Shown here: in pieces, positions 9,821-19,846 of the stretch
Position numbering within the stretch: the first letter of the stretch is position 1
How the letters are laid out: every line of letters begins with the position of its first letter
Source: Kribbella sp. VKM Ac-2569
Lineage (GTDB): Bacteria > Actinomycetota > Actinomycetes > Propionibacteriales > Kribbellaceae
DNA length: 64,000 nt
Reading direction: 5' to 3'
Assembly (NCBI RefSeq): GCF_004216905.1
Contig: NZ_SGXJ01000003.1
Location: 434,001-498,000 of the forward strand
Notes under the pieces: model-generated
Told to the model about the DNA's origin: nothing
The model's database searches: none
The model's input: only the letters and a program-made list of their open reading frames with translations
Translations under genes and position numbers: made by a program

Positions 9821-10804
9821 ATGGCGATGACAGCACAGGTGAAGTCCGAGTTGACCAGTATTCAGGTGACGAAACCGTGTTGCCGCAAGGCTGAGGTCTC
9901 GTCGATCCTGCGGTTTGCCGGCGGACTGCACCTAGTGTCCGGACGCATCGTCGTCGAGGCCGAACTGGACAGCGGCGCAGCGGCCAGGCGGCTGCGCAAG
10001 GACATCGCCGAGATCTTCGGTCACCCGTCGGACGTGGTGGTGATTTCCCCGTCAGGCATCCGGAAGCAGACGAAGTACGTCGTACGCGTGGTCCGGGACG
10101 GTGACGCGCTCGCGCGGCAGACTGGACTCGTGGACAACCGCGGCCGTCCGGTCCGAGGGCTTCCGCCCGCGGTCGTGTCCGGTGCGTCCTGTGACGCCGT
10201 GGCGGCTTGGCGTGGCGCGTTCCTCGCGCACGGTTCGCTGACCGAGCCCGGCCGGTCGTCCTCGCTCGAGGTGACCTGCCCCGGACCGGAGGCGGCGCTC
10301 GCGCTGGTCGGTGCGGCGCGGCGGCTCGGGATCGGTTCGAAGGCGCGCGAGGTGCGGAACGTGGACCGCGTGGTGATCCGCGACGGTGACGCGATCGGCG
10401 CCCTGCTCACCCGGCTCGGTGCGCACGAGTCGGTGCTGGCCTGGGAGGAACGCCGGATGCGCCGCGAGGTCCGCGCGACCGCGAACCGGCTGGCCAACTT
10501 CGACGACGCGAACCTGCGCCGCTCCGCACGAGCCGCGGTGGCCGCGGGCGCGCGCGTCGAGCGGGCGCTGGAGATCCTCGGCGACGACGTACCGGACCAC
10601 CTGCAGATCGCGGGCAAGCTGCGGCTGGAGCACAAGCAGGCCAGCCTCGAAGAGCTCGGCCAACTGCACGAGCCGGCGCTCACCAAGGACGCCGTCGCCG
10701 GCCGGATCCGCCGGCTGCTCGCGATGGCCGACAAGCGCGCCAGCGACCTCGGCGTCCCGAACACCGAAGCAAACCTCACGCCGGAGATGCTCGACCCGGC
10801 CTGA
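9821..10804 (+). CDS. whiA: Sporulation/cell-division regulator WhiA
   Basis: A protein of 327 residues: a degenerate LAGLIDADG homing-endonuclease-like N-terminal region ([28 protein letters not shown]) followed by a C-terminal helix-turn-helix domain ([31 protein letters not shown]). In Streptomyces WhiA works with WhiB to activate septation genes; it is present in most Gram-positives. The ATG at 9821 is chosen because GGGAGG ends nine bases earlier and the start [11 protein letters not shown] matches known WhiA proteins; an ATG at 9812 abuts the ribosome site. It is cut off from its usual yvcK neighbour and so must use a nearer promoter. Confidence 0.95.
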   Translation: MAMTAQVKSELTSIQVTKPCCRKAEVSSILRFAGGLHLVSGRIVVEAELDSGAAARRLRKDIAEIFGHPSDVVVISPSGIRKQTKYVVRVVRDGDALARQTGLVDNRGRPVRGLPPAVVSGASCDAVAAWRGAFLAHGSLTEPGRSSSLEVTCPGPEAALALVGAARRLGIGSKAREVRNVDRVVIRDGDAIGALLTRLGAHESVLAWEERRMRREVRATANRLANFDDANLRRSARAAVAAGARVERALEILGDDVPDHLQIAGKLRLEHKQASLEELGQLHEPALTKDAVAGRIRRLLAMADKRASDLGVPNTEANLTPEMLDPA

Positions 10805-10812
10805 CCGGATCG

Positions 10813-10821
10813 TTATCCACA
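10813..10821 (+). promoter_or_regulatory. DnaA-box-like 9-mer
   Basis: TTATCCACA, an exact match to the canonical DnaA box, in the short gap after whiA. A second exact copy lies at 51551-51559. A lone box does not make an origin. Confidence 0.3.
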
Positions 10822-10861
10822 ACCGGCTGCGCACGCCTTGCCAGCTCGGTTGGATTGCCGC

Positions 10862-11275
10862 ATGGGCACAGAAAACGAAGAAGAACTGTACAAGCGGCAG
10901 CAGATGGATGAACGGCTCAGGGTCCAGGAGCAGACCCGACAGCAGCAGGAAGCGCTGGCCAAGTTCCGTGAGGCGGAGGCGGCACGAAAGGCGGCCGAGG
11001 ACGCTGCGAAAAAGAGCAGCATGGTTGCTGACCCGGCCGCCGGCGGAGTGTCCTGGCCGGACAACGAGGTGCAGGCTGCGCCGCAGACGGGTATGGACAA
11101 GGTGGCCGGTGCCCTGCGGGTCGGGCAGGCCGGTGATGTGGCCTTCGCGCGGGACCTGCTGAACAGCGGTCAGGCGCCCCTCGGCGGTGTGGCCAAGCCG
11201 GAACAGGCCGCCGACGGCGCGAAGGAAAGCCCGGCGGGGTCACGGGCCGCGAAGCCGGCGCTCGGCCTCGGCTGA
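10862..11275 (+). CDS. Small charged coiled-coil protein, function unknown
   Basis: A protein of 137 residues, not recognised as a named family. The first 50 or so residues are rich in Glu, Gln, Arg and Lys and look like a single coiled coil (ELYKRQQMDERLRVQEQTRQ); the rest is Ala/Gly rich without membrane segments. Codon use resembles the neighbours. No good ribosome site precedes the ATG; an in-frame TTG lies 24 bases upstream. A compact hairpin follows the stop by nine bases. It could be a cytoplasmic structural or accessory protein; nothing in the context decides this. Confidence 0.6.
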   Translation: MGTENEEELYKRQQMDERLRVQEQTRQQQEALAKFREAEAARKAAEDAAKKSSMVADPAAGGVSWPDNEVQAAPQTGMDKVAGALRVGQAGDVAFARDLLNSGQAPLGGVAKPEQAADGAKESPAGSRAAKPALGLG

Positions 11276-11284
11276 TCGAGCGCT

Positions 11285-11337
11285 GACCGCCGGTTGCCTC
11301 CACCCTCGCGTGATTGCGGGGGTGGGACCGGGCGGTC
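11285..11337 (+). terminator. Nested hairpin after the coiled-coil gene
   Basis: GACCGCC at 11285-11291 pairs with GGCGGTC at 11331-11337 and continues inward with GGT/ACC around a one-base bulge. Inside sits a second stem, CCACCC (11300-11305) with GGGTGG (11320-11325). It starts nine bases after a stop codon, so termination is the simplest reading, but it is also in the leader of the M4 protease gene. Confidence 0.5.
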
Positions 11338-11472
11338 GAAGGTTTTCCCGGTGATTCCGGGGTTTTCGAGTCCGATCCGTTCCTTTTGGCGGTCGGCTCG
11401 CCGAGGGTGTGCGTGCCCATTCGCGCACGTCCTGTCCCGGATCGTGCGCGTCTCCCGCCCAAGGAGTAACGC

Positions 11473-12999
11473 ATGAAGCGCATTCATCGCGCCGGTCTGG
11501 CCGCGACCGCGATCGCCGGTCTGGCCGTCGTCACCATCACCGTGAACGTGCAGGCCGCCCAACCCGGTGGCTCCGCCGTGTCCCCGGTGGCCGCTGCCCG
11601 CTCGAACGCCGTACAGCTCGGCATCGGCGACGGCGGCGACCTGGTCGTCCGTGACGTCGTCGTGGACGGCGACGGCAGCAGCCACGTCCGTTTCGACCGC
11701 ACGTACCAAGGTCTTCCGGTCGTCGGCGGCGACGTCGTCGTCCACCAGGACAAGGCAGGCAAGGCCCGGTCGGCGACCGGTGGGGTCGGCAAGCTCGCCC
11801 TGTCCGTCAAGCCTGCCGTCTCTGCCGCGTCCGCGACCGCTGCCACGAAGCAGAAGGCCGGCAAGCAGCAGCTCGTCGTCTTCGTCACGAACGCCGGCCA
11901 TTCCAAGCTCGCGTACAAGGTCGTCAGCGAAGGCCGCAAGGCCAACGGCGAGCCGACCGGCACCGAGACGTACGTCGACGCGCAGAACGGCAAGGTCCTC
12001 GACAGCTGGACCACGGTGAACGACGACCTCGGCAGCGGCACCGGCCTGTACGTCGGCACCGTCGGACTGGACACCACCAAGTCCGGCACCAGCTGGACGA
12101 TGGTCGACCCGGTCCGCGGCGGCAACGCGACGTACAACGCGGGCACGCTGTTCTCCGACGCCGACAACGTCTGGGGGACCGGCAGCAACTCGAACGCGCA
12201 GACCGCGGGCGTCGACGCCCACTACGGCATCGCGAAGACGTGGGACTACTACAAGAGTGTGCACGGCCGCAACGGCATCGCCAACGACGGCAAGGGCGCG
12301 AAGTCGTACGTCCACGACGGCGCGTACGTGAACGCGTCCTGGAGCGACTCCTGCTTCTGCATGCGGTACGGCGACGGCGACGCGAGCCAGGGGATCGGCC
12401 CGCTCGTCGAGCTGGACATCGCCGGCCACGAGATGAGCCACGGCGTCACCAGCCGCTCGGCAGGCCTGCGCTACAGCGGCGAGTCCGGTGGCCTGAACGA
12501 GTCCACGTCGGACATCTTCGGCACGGCCGTCGAGTGGTACGCCGCCAACAGCCAGGACACCCCGGACTACGTGCTCGGTGAGGAGATCTTCACCGACTAC
12601 AACCCGGCGACGAACTACATCCGGCGGCTCGACAAGCCGTCGATGGACGGTGCCTCCGCCGACGCGTGGTCGAAGGGCGTCGGCCGGCTGAACGTGCACT
12701 ACTCGTCCGGTGTCGGCAACCACTTCTTCTACCTGCTGTCCGAGGGCAGCGGCGCGAAGACGATCAACGGCGTCGCGTACAACAGCCCGACGGCCAACGG
12801 CGTCACGGTCACCGGTATCGGCATCACCAAGGCCGAGAAGATCTGGTACCGCGCGCTGACGACGTACATGACGTCCCGGACCGACTACCACGGCGCGCGC
12901 ACCGCGACGCTGAACGCGGCCACGGATCTCTACGGCGCGAGCAGCGCGGAGCGGGCCGCGGTCGACAAGGCGTGGGCCGGGGTGAACGTGCTCCCGTGA
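11473..12999 (+). CDS. Secreted M4 family metalloprotease (thermolysin-like)
   Basis: The 508-residue precursor has a signal peptide (about 1-28), an FTP-type propeptide (about 44-90, with QGLPVVGGDVVVH), a PepSY-like propeptide (about 105-185) and the M4 catalytic domain. Zinc ligands are the HEMSH motif (His319, Glu320 as catalytic base, His323) and Glu343 in GLNESTSD; a late His in NVHYSSGVGNH fits the transition-state residue. It should be an extracellular endopeptidase kept inactive by its propeptide. AAGGAG precedes the ATG. It is transcribed alone and followed by a very strong hairpin. An emfourin-type M4 inhibitor is encoded about 8.4 kb downstream. Confidence 0.94.
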   Translation: MKRIHRAGLAATAIAGLAVVTITVNVQAAQPGGSAVSPVAAARSNAVQLGIGDGGDLVVRDVVVDGDGSSHVRFDRTYQGLPVVGGDVVVHQDKAGKARSATGGVGKLALSVKPAVSAASATAATKQKAGKQQLVVFVTNAGHSKLAYKVVSEGRKANGEPTGTETYVDAQNGKVLDSWTTVNDDLGSGTGLYVGTVGLDTTKSGTSWTMVDPVRGGNATYNAGTLFSDADNVWGTGSNSNAQTAGVDAHYGIAKTWDYYKSVHGRNGIANDGKGAKSYVHDGAYVNASWSDSCFCMRYGDGDASQGIGPLVELDIAGHEMSHGVTSRSAGLRYSGESGGLNESTSDIFGTAVEWYAANSQDTPDYVLGEEIFTDYNPATNYIRRLDKPSMDGASADAWSKGVGRLNVHYSSGVGNHFFYLLSEGSGAKTINGVAYNSPTANGVTVTGIGITKAEKIWYRALTTYMTSRTDYHGARTATLNAATDLYGASSAERAAVDKAWAGVNVLP

Positions 13000-13027
13000 T
13001 CGGGTGAACCTCACCTAGACAGTGATG

Positions 13028-13070
13028 CGAACGGCGGTTTCCGGAGAGACATTCCGGAAATCGCCGTTCG
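13028..13070 (+). terminator. Terminator hairpin after the M4 protease gene
   Basis: An 18-bp stem (13028-13045 with 13053-13070) with a single G-U pair and a seven-base loop, 28 bases after the stop codon. It is the longest near-perfect hairpin I saw in the window. Confidence 0.75.
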
Positions 13071-13104
13071 TCGTACCAGCCAGTGGTCTGGTCTGAAGCC
13101 GTGA

Positions 13105-14223
<1,119 letters not shown>

Positions 14224-14235
14224 CATTCCCGCAAG

Positions 14236-14278
14236 CTTTGCGTCCGAAGAGAGCCCTGGTGCTTCTTCGGGCGCAAAG
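14236..14278 (+). other. Intercistronic hairpin between gap and pgk
   Basis: CTTTGCGTCCGAAGA (14236-14250) pairs with TCTTCGGGCGCAAAG (14264-14278): 15 pairs, one of them G-U, with a 13-base loop. There is no T tract. The ribosome site of pgk follows, so this may stabilise the gap message or partly terminate transcription so that gap is made in excess over pgk. Confidence 0.6.
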
Positions 14279-14303
14279 TTCGTTCTCACGAGGAAGCTGA
14301 ACT

Positions 14304-15497
14304 GTGAAGACCATCGAAGACCTGGGCGACCTGGCCGGGCAGCGGGTGCTGGTCCGGTCCGACCTGAACGTGCCGATCAAGGACGAGGTGATCGGCGACG
14401 ACGGCCGGATCCGCGCGTCGCTGCCGACTCTGGTGAAGCTGGCGAAGGCGGGCGCGAAGGTGATCGTGACCGCGCACCTCGGCCGTCCCAAGGGCGAGCC
14501 GAACCCGAAGTACACGCTGGCCCCGGTGGCGAAGCGGCTCGGCGAACTGCTGCAGCCCGAGGGCATCACCGTGCGGTTCGCCTCCGACGTGACCGGTGAC
14601 GCGGCGCAGACCGCCGTACAGGATCTCGATGAAGGTGAGGTCCTGCTGCTGGAGAACGTGCGCTACGACCCGCGCGAGGAGAGCAAGGACGAGGCTGAGC
14701 GCGGTGCGCTGGCCGACGAGCTCGCGGCGCTGGCCGACGTGTTCGTCAGCGACGGCTTCGGTGTCGTGCACCGCAAGCAGGCCAGTGTGTACGACGTCGC
14801 GCGCAAGCTCCCGCACGCCGCGGGTGGCTTGGTGCTCGCCGAGGTCGACGTACTCAAGAAGCTCACCGAGGACCCGGCCCGGCCGTACGTCGTCGTGCTC
14901 GGCGGCGCCAAGGTGTCGGACAAGCTCGCGGTGATCGACAACCTGATCGCCAAGGCCGACAAGCTGCTGATCGGCGGCGGCATGGTCTTCACGTTCCTGA
15001 AGGCGCAGGGTCACGAAGTCGGCAAGAGCCTGCTCGAGGACGACCAGCTGGACGTCGTCCGCGGCTACCTGAAGGAGGCCGGCGACAAGATCGTGCTGCC
15101 GACCGACATCGTGGTCGCGCCCGAGTTCAAGGCGGACTCGCCGGCCACCGTCGTGGCCGCGGACGCGATCCCCGCCGACCAGCTCGGCCTGGACATCGGC
15201 CCGGAGTCCGCCAAGGTCTTCGCCGCCGAGGTCGCCGCGGCGAAGACGGTGTTCTGGAACGGCCCGATGGGCGTGTTCGAGATGGCGGCGTTCGCCGGCG
15301 GAACCAAGGCCGTCGCGCAGGCGTTGACCGAGGTGGACGGGCTGAGTGTCGTCGGCGGCGGTGACTCCGCGGCCGCCGTACGGCAGCTAGGCTTCGCCGA
15401 CGACGCGTTCGGCCACATCTCTACCGGTGGCGGCGCGTCGCTCGAATACCTGGAGGGCAAGGAGCTCCCGGGTCTCGCGGTACTGGAAGAGGACTGA
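14304..15497 (+). CDS. pgk: Phosphoglycerate kinase
   Basis: The 397-residue enzyme makes ATP from 1,3-bisphosphoglycerate. Family signatures are visible: [11 protein letters not shown] at the N terminus, AHLGRPKG for substrate binding, [12 protein letters not shown] in the hinge region and GGGDSAAAV near the C terminus. Length is normal. GTG start with GAGGAAG about ten bases upstream. One base separates its stop from the tpiA start, so the two are co-translated. Confidence 0.97.
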   Translation: MKTIEDLGDLAGQRVLVRSDLNVPIKDEVIGDDGRIRASLPTLVKLAKAGAKVIVTAHLGRPKGEPNPKYTLAPVAKRLGELLQPEGITVRFASDVTGDAAQTAVQDLDEGEVLLLENVRYDPREESKDEAERGALADELAALADVFVSDGFGVVHRKQASVYDVARKLPHAAGGLVLAEVDVLKKLTEDPARPYVVVLGGAKVSDKLAVIDNLIAKADKLLIGGGMVFTFLKAQGHEVGKSLLEDDQLDVVRGYLKEAGDKIVLPTDIVVAPEFKADSPATVVAADAIPADQLGLDIGPESAKVFAAEVAAAKTVFWNGPMGVFEMAAFAGGTKAVAQALTEVDGLSVVGGGDSAAAVRQLGFADDAFGHISTGGGASLEYLEGKELPGLAVLEED

Positions 15498-15498
15498 G

Positions 15499-16314
15499 AT
15501 GGCAGGCGACAACTCAGCTGCCCGTACGCCGTTGATGGCGGGCAACTGGAAGATGAACCTGAACCACGTCGAGGCCGTGCACCTGCTGCAGAAGCTGAGC
15601 TGGACGCTGCAGGACAAGAAGCACGACTTCGAGCGGGTCGAGGTGGCGGTGCTGCCGCCGTTCACCGACATCCGTAGCGTGCAGACGCTGGTCGACGGTG
15701 ACCGGATGAAGATCAAGTACGGCGCGCAGGACGTGTCCACGCGCGACTCCGGGGCGTACACCGGCGAGATCTCGGCGGCGATGCTCACCAAGCTCGGCTG
15801 CACCTATGTGCTGACCGGGCACTCCGAGCGCCGGCAGTACCACGACGAGACCGACGAGGTCGTCAACGCCAAGACCACGAAGGCGCTCGAGGCCGGCCTG
15901 GTCCCGATCATGTGCGTCGGCGAGGGCCTGGAGATCCGCAAGGCCGACGGTCACGTCGAGCACTGTCTGGGTCAGATCGACGCTGGGCTGGCCGGGCTGA
16001 AGCAGGACGACGTCCGCAAGGTCGTCATCGCGTACGAACCGGTCTGGGCGATCGGCACCGGCGAGGTCGCGACGCCGGAGGACGCGCAGGAGGTGATCGC
16101 CGCGATCCGGGGCCGGATCGAGGAGACGATCTCACCCTCGGTCGCCGACTCGGTACGGATTCTTTACGGTGGATCGGTGAAGATGGCCAGTGCAGGTGGC
16201 ATCATGGCCCAACCGGATGTCGACGGCTGCCTGGTCGGAGGTGCGAGCCTCCAGGTGGACGAGTTCGCCGGCATCTGCCGTTACCTGGACCTTCAGTTAG
16301 GCTACTCCTCGTGA
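15499..16314 (+). CDS. tpiA: Triosephosphate isomerase
   Basis: The 271-residue enzyme interconverts dihydroxyacetone phosphate and glyceraldehyde 3-phosphate. The N-terminal MAGNWKMN has the catalytic Lys, GHSERR the electrophilic His, and [11 protein letters not shown] the catalytic Glu; LYGGSVK binds phosphate. The ATG at 15499 is one base after the pgk stop; a longer upstream frame only reads through pgk in another phase. The stop overlaps the secG start by four bases. Confidence 0.97.
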   Translation: MAGDNSAARTPLMAGNWKMNLNHVEAVHLLQKLSWTLQDKKHDFERVEVAVLPPFTDIRSVQTLVDGDRMKIKYGAQDVSTRDSGAYTGEISAAMLTKLGCTYVLTGHSERRQYHDETDEVVNAKTTKALEAGLVPIMCVGEGLEIRKADGHVEHCLGQIDAGLAGLKQDDVRKVVIAYEPVWAIGTGEVATPEDAQEVIAAIRGRIEETISPSVADSVRILYGGSVKMASAGGIMAQPDVDGCLVGGASLQVDEFAGICRYLDLQLGYSS

Positions 16315-16544
16315 TTCTCGCTTTCTCGATCGTCGTGATCGTCTGCAGCCTGTTCCTGACGCTGCTGGTGCTGCTGCACAAAGGCCGCGGTGGCGGCCTC
16401 TCGGACCTGTTCGGTGGCGGTGTGTCGTCCAGCCTCGGCGGCTCGTCGGTCGCCGAGCGGAACCTGGACCGGATCACGATCGGCGTCGGTCTGATCTGGT
16501 TCGCCGCCATCGTCGCGCTCGGCCTGCTCTACAAGCTCGGCTGA
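16311..16544 (+). CDS. secG: Preprotein translocase subunit SecG
   Basis: A protein of 77 residues with two membrane helices (about 1-18 and 54-74) around a polar loop containing [15 protein letters not shown], the usual SecG signature. It is the small accessory subunit of the SecYEG channel. GTG start within the tpiA stop (GTGA). The tpiA-secG-rbpA order is common in actinobacteria. Confidence 0.92.
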   Translation: MILAFSIVVIVCSLFLTLLVLLHKGRGGGLSDLFGGGVSSSLGGSSVAERNLDRITIGVGLIWFAAIVALGLLYKLG

Positions 16545-16560
16545 GGGGGAGTAGGTTCCC

Positions 16561-16920
16561 GTGGCTGGTGGTGGCAGTGCGATTCGTGGCAGCCGGGTCG
16601 GTGCCGGGCCGATGGGCGAGGCGGAGCGCGGCGACACCGCGCCCCGGCAGCGCATCGTGTTCTTCTGTGCGAACGGGCACGAGACCGCGACCTGGTTCGC
16701 GGTCGAGGCGTCCATCCCGGAGGAGTGGGACTGTCCACGGTGCGGTCTGCCGACCAGCACCGATGTGAACAACCCGCCCCCGCCGCCGAAGATCGAGCCC
16801 TACAAGACCCACCTGGCCTATGTGAAGGAGCGCCGCTCCGAGCAGGAGGCGCAGGAGATCCTCGACGAAGCCCTCGAGAAGCTCCGCGCCCGCCGCGCCC
16901 GCGGCGAGGTCATCTTCTAG
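16561..16920 (+). CDS. rbpA: RNA polymerase-binding protein RbpA
   Basis: A protein of 119 residues. RbpA binds group 1/2 sigma factors and promoter DNA in actinobacteria and stabilises open complexes. The central core has CANGHETATWFAVEA and DCPRCG, the Cys-containing RbpA core; the C-terminal acidic/basic helix (KERRSEQEAQEILDEAL) is the sigma-interacting part. GTG start preceded by GAGGGGAG. A GC-rich terminator follows 11 bases after the stop. Confidence 0.96.
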   Translation: MAGGGSAIRGSRVGAGPMGEAERGDTAPRQRIVFFCANGHETATWFAVEASIPEEWDCPRCGLPTSTDVNNPPPPPKIEPYKTHLAYVKERRSEQEAQEILDEALEKLRARRARGEVIF

Positions 16921-16931
16921 CAACTACGTCA

Positions 16932-16958
16932 GAGCCCGGACCGACCCGGTCCGGGCTC
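16932..16958 (+). terminator. Terminator after rbpA
   Basis: An 11-bp perfect stem GAGCCCGGACC / GGTCCGGGCTC with a five-base loop, 11 bases after the rbpA stop. Confidence 0.75.
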
Positions 16959-17000
16959 AGACGTTCTTGTACCCCCTGTGGTCGGGTGGGTGCAGCGCGC

Positions 17001-17006
17001 TAGGGT
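17001..17006 (+). promoter_or_regulatory. -10 element of leaderless SMP-30 gene
   Basis: TAGGGT, seven bases before the ATG at 17014; no ribosome site lies between. Confidence 0.5.
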
Positions 17007-17013
17007 CGGCGCC

Positions 17014-18009
17014 ATGAAGACGTCGATCGCGCCTGTTCGCTGGACCCCGCCGCCTGCGCCGCCGGTGCGGCAACCGAAGGGCATCGACGTCGAGGTCGTC
17101 GCGCTGCCCGGCGCAGGCCCCGAGGACACGCTGATCGACGACGACGGCAGCGTCCTCACCGGTCTGTACGACGGCCGCATCCTGCGCGTCAGCGCCGACG
17201 GCAAGACGATCAGCACCCTCGCCGACACCGGCGGCCGGCCGCTCGGTCTGGAGTGGCTGCCGGACGGCAAGGTGCTGATCTGCGACGCGAACCGCGGTCT
17301 GCTGACTCTCGACCCAAGCCTCGACACCGACAACCGGGTTACGACCTTGCTGTCGGACATCGACGGCCGCCCGATGCGGTTCTGCAACAACGCGGACGTC
17401 ACCGAGGACGGCACGATCTACTTCACCGACTCGTCCACCCGGTTCGGCATCGACGAGTGGATGGCCGATCTCCTCGAACACTCCACGACCGGCAGCGTGT
17501 ACCGCCGTACGCCCGACGGGGAGCTCACCCGGCTGGCGACCGGCCGCGGCTTCCCGAACGGCGTGGCGCTCAGCAGCGATCGCCGTACGCTCTTCTGGGC
17601 CGAGACCGCGACGTACGGGCTCTACAAGCTCGACCTCACGACCGAGGGCGCGGAGCCGGTGCAGATCGCGGAGATCCCGGGGCTGCCGGACAACATCGCG
17701 CGTGGCTCGGACGGCCTGATCTGGGTCGCGGTCGGTTCGCCGCGCAACGCCGTACTCGATCTGCTCCTGCCCAAGCACCCGGTGCTCCGCAAGGTCGTCT
17801 GGGCGCTGCCGGACGCGCTGAAGCCGAAGGCCGCGGACATCATCGAGATCCAGGCGTACGACGAGACCGGCGAACTGATCCACGACCTGCGCGCCAAGCA
17901 CCCGAGCTTCCACATGCCGACGGGCGTCCGCGAACGCGACGGGAAGGTGTGGCTAGGAAGCATCGGCACCAGCTCCCTAGCCACATTCCCCACTCCTACT
18001 CGTCCTTGA
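17014..18009 (+). CDS. SMP-30/gluconolactonase or strictosidine-synthase-like beta-propeller protein
   Basis: A cytoplasmic protein of 331 residues with the repeating pattern of a six-bladed propeller: blades show DG-rich turns (YDGRILRVSADGK, LEWLPDGKVLICDANRG, NADVTEDGTIYFTDSS, GFPNGVALSSDRR). The FTDSS and FPNGVA segments resemble the strictosidine synthase-like/SMP-30 superfamily, whose members hydrolyse lactones or esters using a bound metal. The substrate cannot be told. The start is at 17014, seven bases after TAGGGT. The last 14 bases overlap the end of the convergent BCCT transporter gene. Confidence 0.8.
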   Translation: MKTSIAPVRWTPPPAPPVRQPKGIDVEVVALPGAGPEDTLIDDDGSVLTGLYDGRILRVSADGKTISTLADTGGRPLGLEWLPDGKVLICDANRGLLTLDPSLDTDNRVTTLLSDIDGRPMRFCNNADVTEDGTIYFTDSSTRFGIDEWMADLLEHSTTGSVYRRTPDGELTRLATGRGFPNGVALSSDRRTLFWAETATYGLYKLDLTTEGAEPVQIAEIPGLPDNIARGSDGLIWVAVGSPRNAVLDLLLPKHPVLRKVVWALPDALKPKAADIIEIQAYDETGELIHDLRAKHPSFHMPTGVRERDGKVWLGSIGTSSLATFPTPTRP

Positions 18010-19708
18010 GTTCGACCTGGGGTTTGACCACCAGGACGAAGTCCTCGCCGTGGTTGCTGACTCCTTCGATGACCGCAGCCTCGACCGCCTCCGAGCCGAT
18101 CTCGCTGCGCAGCATCAAGGGGTCGGTGCGCAGGTCCTTGGCCAGCGCGACCGCGAGCCCGACCATCACGACCGCGAACGGCAACGCCGCGACGATCGTG
18201 AGGTTCTGCAGGCCTTGCAAGGCGTCCGCGCCACCTCCGCCGGCGAGCAGCATGACCGCCGCCACCGCACCGGTCAGCACGCCCCAGAAGATCACCAGCG
18301 GCTTCTTCGGCTCGATCGCACCGCGCTCGGACAGCGTGCCCATGACGATCGAGGCGGCGTCCGCACCGGACACGAAGAAGATCGCGACCAGCAGGACGAC
18401 GATGACCGTCGTGACCGCGCTGAGCGGGATGTGGTCGAGCATGCCGAACAACTGGCCCTCGGTCGTCGACGCGCCGGCGATGTCCGTGCCGTCACGCTGC
18501 ATATCGATCGCCGTACCGCCGAAGATGCAGAACCACAGCACGCTGACCAGCGACGGCACCAGCAGTACGCCGGTGACGAACTGCCGGATCGTGCGGCCGC
18601 GGCTGATCCGCGCGATGAACATGCCGACGAACGGCGTCCACGAGATCCACCAGGCCCAGTAGAAGACGGTCCAGCCGGACAGCCAGGTGGCCATCGCGTC
18701 GCCGCCGCTGGCCTCGGTCCGCGCGGCCATGTCGGCCAGGTCACGGAAGTAGTCGCCGATCGCGGTCGGCACCAGATTCAGGATCAGCACGGTCGGGCCG
18801 ACCACGAACACGAAGACCGCGAGGACGACGGCCAGCACCATGTTGATGTTCGAGAGCCACTGGATGCCCTTCGCGACGCCGGAAACCGCCGAGGCCACGA
18901 AGGCCGCGGTAAGTACGGCGATCACGCCGACCATGACGGCGTTCCCGGTGTTGTCCAGCCAGCCGAGGATCCGGACGCCGGAACCGATCTGCAGCGCGCC
19001 GAGCCCGAGCGACGCGGCCGACCCGAACAGGGTCGCGAAGATCGCCAGGCCGTCGATCACCTTGCCGATCGGTCCTTCGGTACGGCGTCCCAGCAGCGGA
19101 GCGAACGCCGCGCTGATCAGCTGCGACCGCCCGCGCCGGAACGTGCCGTAGGCGATCGCGATGCCGACGACGGCGTAGATGGCCCACGGGTGCAGGGTCC
19201 AGTGGAACAGCGTGGTCGCCATCGCGGTCTCGAGGGCCTCCGGCGACCCGCCCCCGACGGTGCCGGGCGGGGGACTGGTGAAGTGCGAGAGCGGCTCGCT
19301 GACGCCGAAGAACATCAGCCCGATGCCCATGCCGGCGCTGAACATCATCGCCACCCAGGACACGGTCTTGAACTCTGGTTCCTCGTCGTCCCGGCCGAGC
19401 GGGATCCGCCCGTACCGTCCGGCGGCGAGCCAGATCACGTAGACGACGAAGCCGGAGGCCAGCAGGACGAACAGCCAGCCGGTGTTCTGCTCGACCCATC
19501 CGAGGGCCGAGGTGGACGCCGTACCGAGACCGGTGGCGTCGGCGATGCCCCAGGCGACGAAGGCCAGGGCGATGACCGCGGTGACACCGAAGGTGATGCG
19601 GTCGAGTCCGGAGTCGCGACTTCGACTGCCGGGTGGTGGGGGAGTTGCGATCGCGGGATGAAGTGCGGGGTCTTGGGTGTCTGCCTGGTTGTCGATATCG
19701 ATCGCCAC
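17996..19708 (-). CDS. BCCT family betaine/choline/carnitine transporter
   Basis: A membrane protein of 570 residues with about 12 helices. The family signature WTVFYWAWWISWTPFVGMFI is present, with the aromatic box helices preceding it and GMGIGLMFFGVSEP in the early unwound helix that contacts the trimethylammonium substrate. BCCT carriers take up compatible solutes driven by sodium or protons, often during osmotic stress. The N-terminal cytoplasmic tail is about 35 residues and the C-terminal tail is short. GTG start. It is divergent from an LLM oxidoreductase. Its end overlaps the SMP-30 gene by 14 bases. Confidence 0.92.
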   Translation of the reverse strand: MAIDIDNQADTQDPALHPAIATPPPPGSRSRDSGLDRITFGVTAVIALAFVAWGIADATGLGTASTSALGWVEQNTGWLFVLLASGFVVYVIWLAAGRYGRIPLGRDDEEPEFKTVSWVAMMFSAGMGIGLMFFGVSEPLSHFTSPPPGTVGGGSPEALETAMATTLFHWTLHPWAIYAVVGIAIAYGTFRRGRSQLISAAFAPLLGRRTEGPIGKVIDGLAIFATLFGSAASLGLGALQIGSGVRILGWLDNTGNAVMVGVIAVLTAAFVASAVSGVAKGIQWLSNINMVLAVVLAVFVFVVGPTVLILNLVPTAIGDYFRDLADMAARTEASGGDAMATWLSGWTVFYWAWWISWTPFVGMFIARISRGRTIRQFVTGVLLVPSLVSVLWFCIFGGTAIDMQRDGTDIAGASTTEGQLFGMLDHIPLSAVTTVIVVLLVAIFFVSGADAASIVMGTLSERGAIEPKKPLVIFWGVLTGAVAAVMLLAGGGGADALQGLQNLTIVAALPFAVVMVGLAVALAKDLRTDPLMLRSEIGSEAVEAAVIEGVSNHGEDFVLVVKPQVELKDE

Positions 19709-19834
19709 AGGTAAGTCACGCCTCGCTTAGGCGCGCCTCCGTTCTGTTGTGTCGGGGACAGTGCCTTACGACCGTGTCGAAGATCGTGGCAAAACGCAAC
19801 AATCGTGGTTTCGGCCACAGTCGGTAGGGGTCGG

Positions 19835-19840
19835 TAGGGT
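19835..19840 (+). promoter_or_regulatory. -10 element of leaderless LLM oxidoreductase gene
   Basis: TAGGGT, six bases before the ATG. The bases TCGGTAGGG are repeated directly just upstream (19821-19829 and 19831-19839), so a second -10-like copy lies ten bases earlier. Confidence 0.5.
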
Positions 19841-19846
19841 GCGGTC

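Noticed and set aside
10813-10821. Replication origin near the DnaA-box 9-mer
   Set aside because: Only one box is present and no dnaA, dnaN or AT-rich unwinding region is nearby.
11170-13014. A 614-codon minus-strand frame across the M4 protease gene
   Set aside because: Composition is that of a shadow frame; the M4 zinc motif lies on the other strand.
19709-19846. Riboswitch upstream of the BCCT transporter
   Set aside because: Only a 5-bp inverted repeat (CGCCT/AGGCG at 19719-19733) is visible; there is no conserved aptamer pattern.
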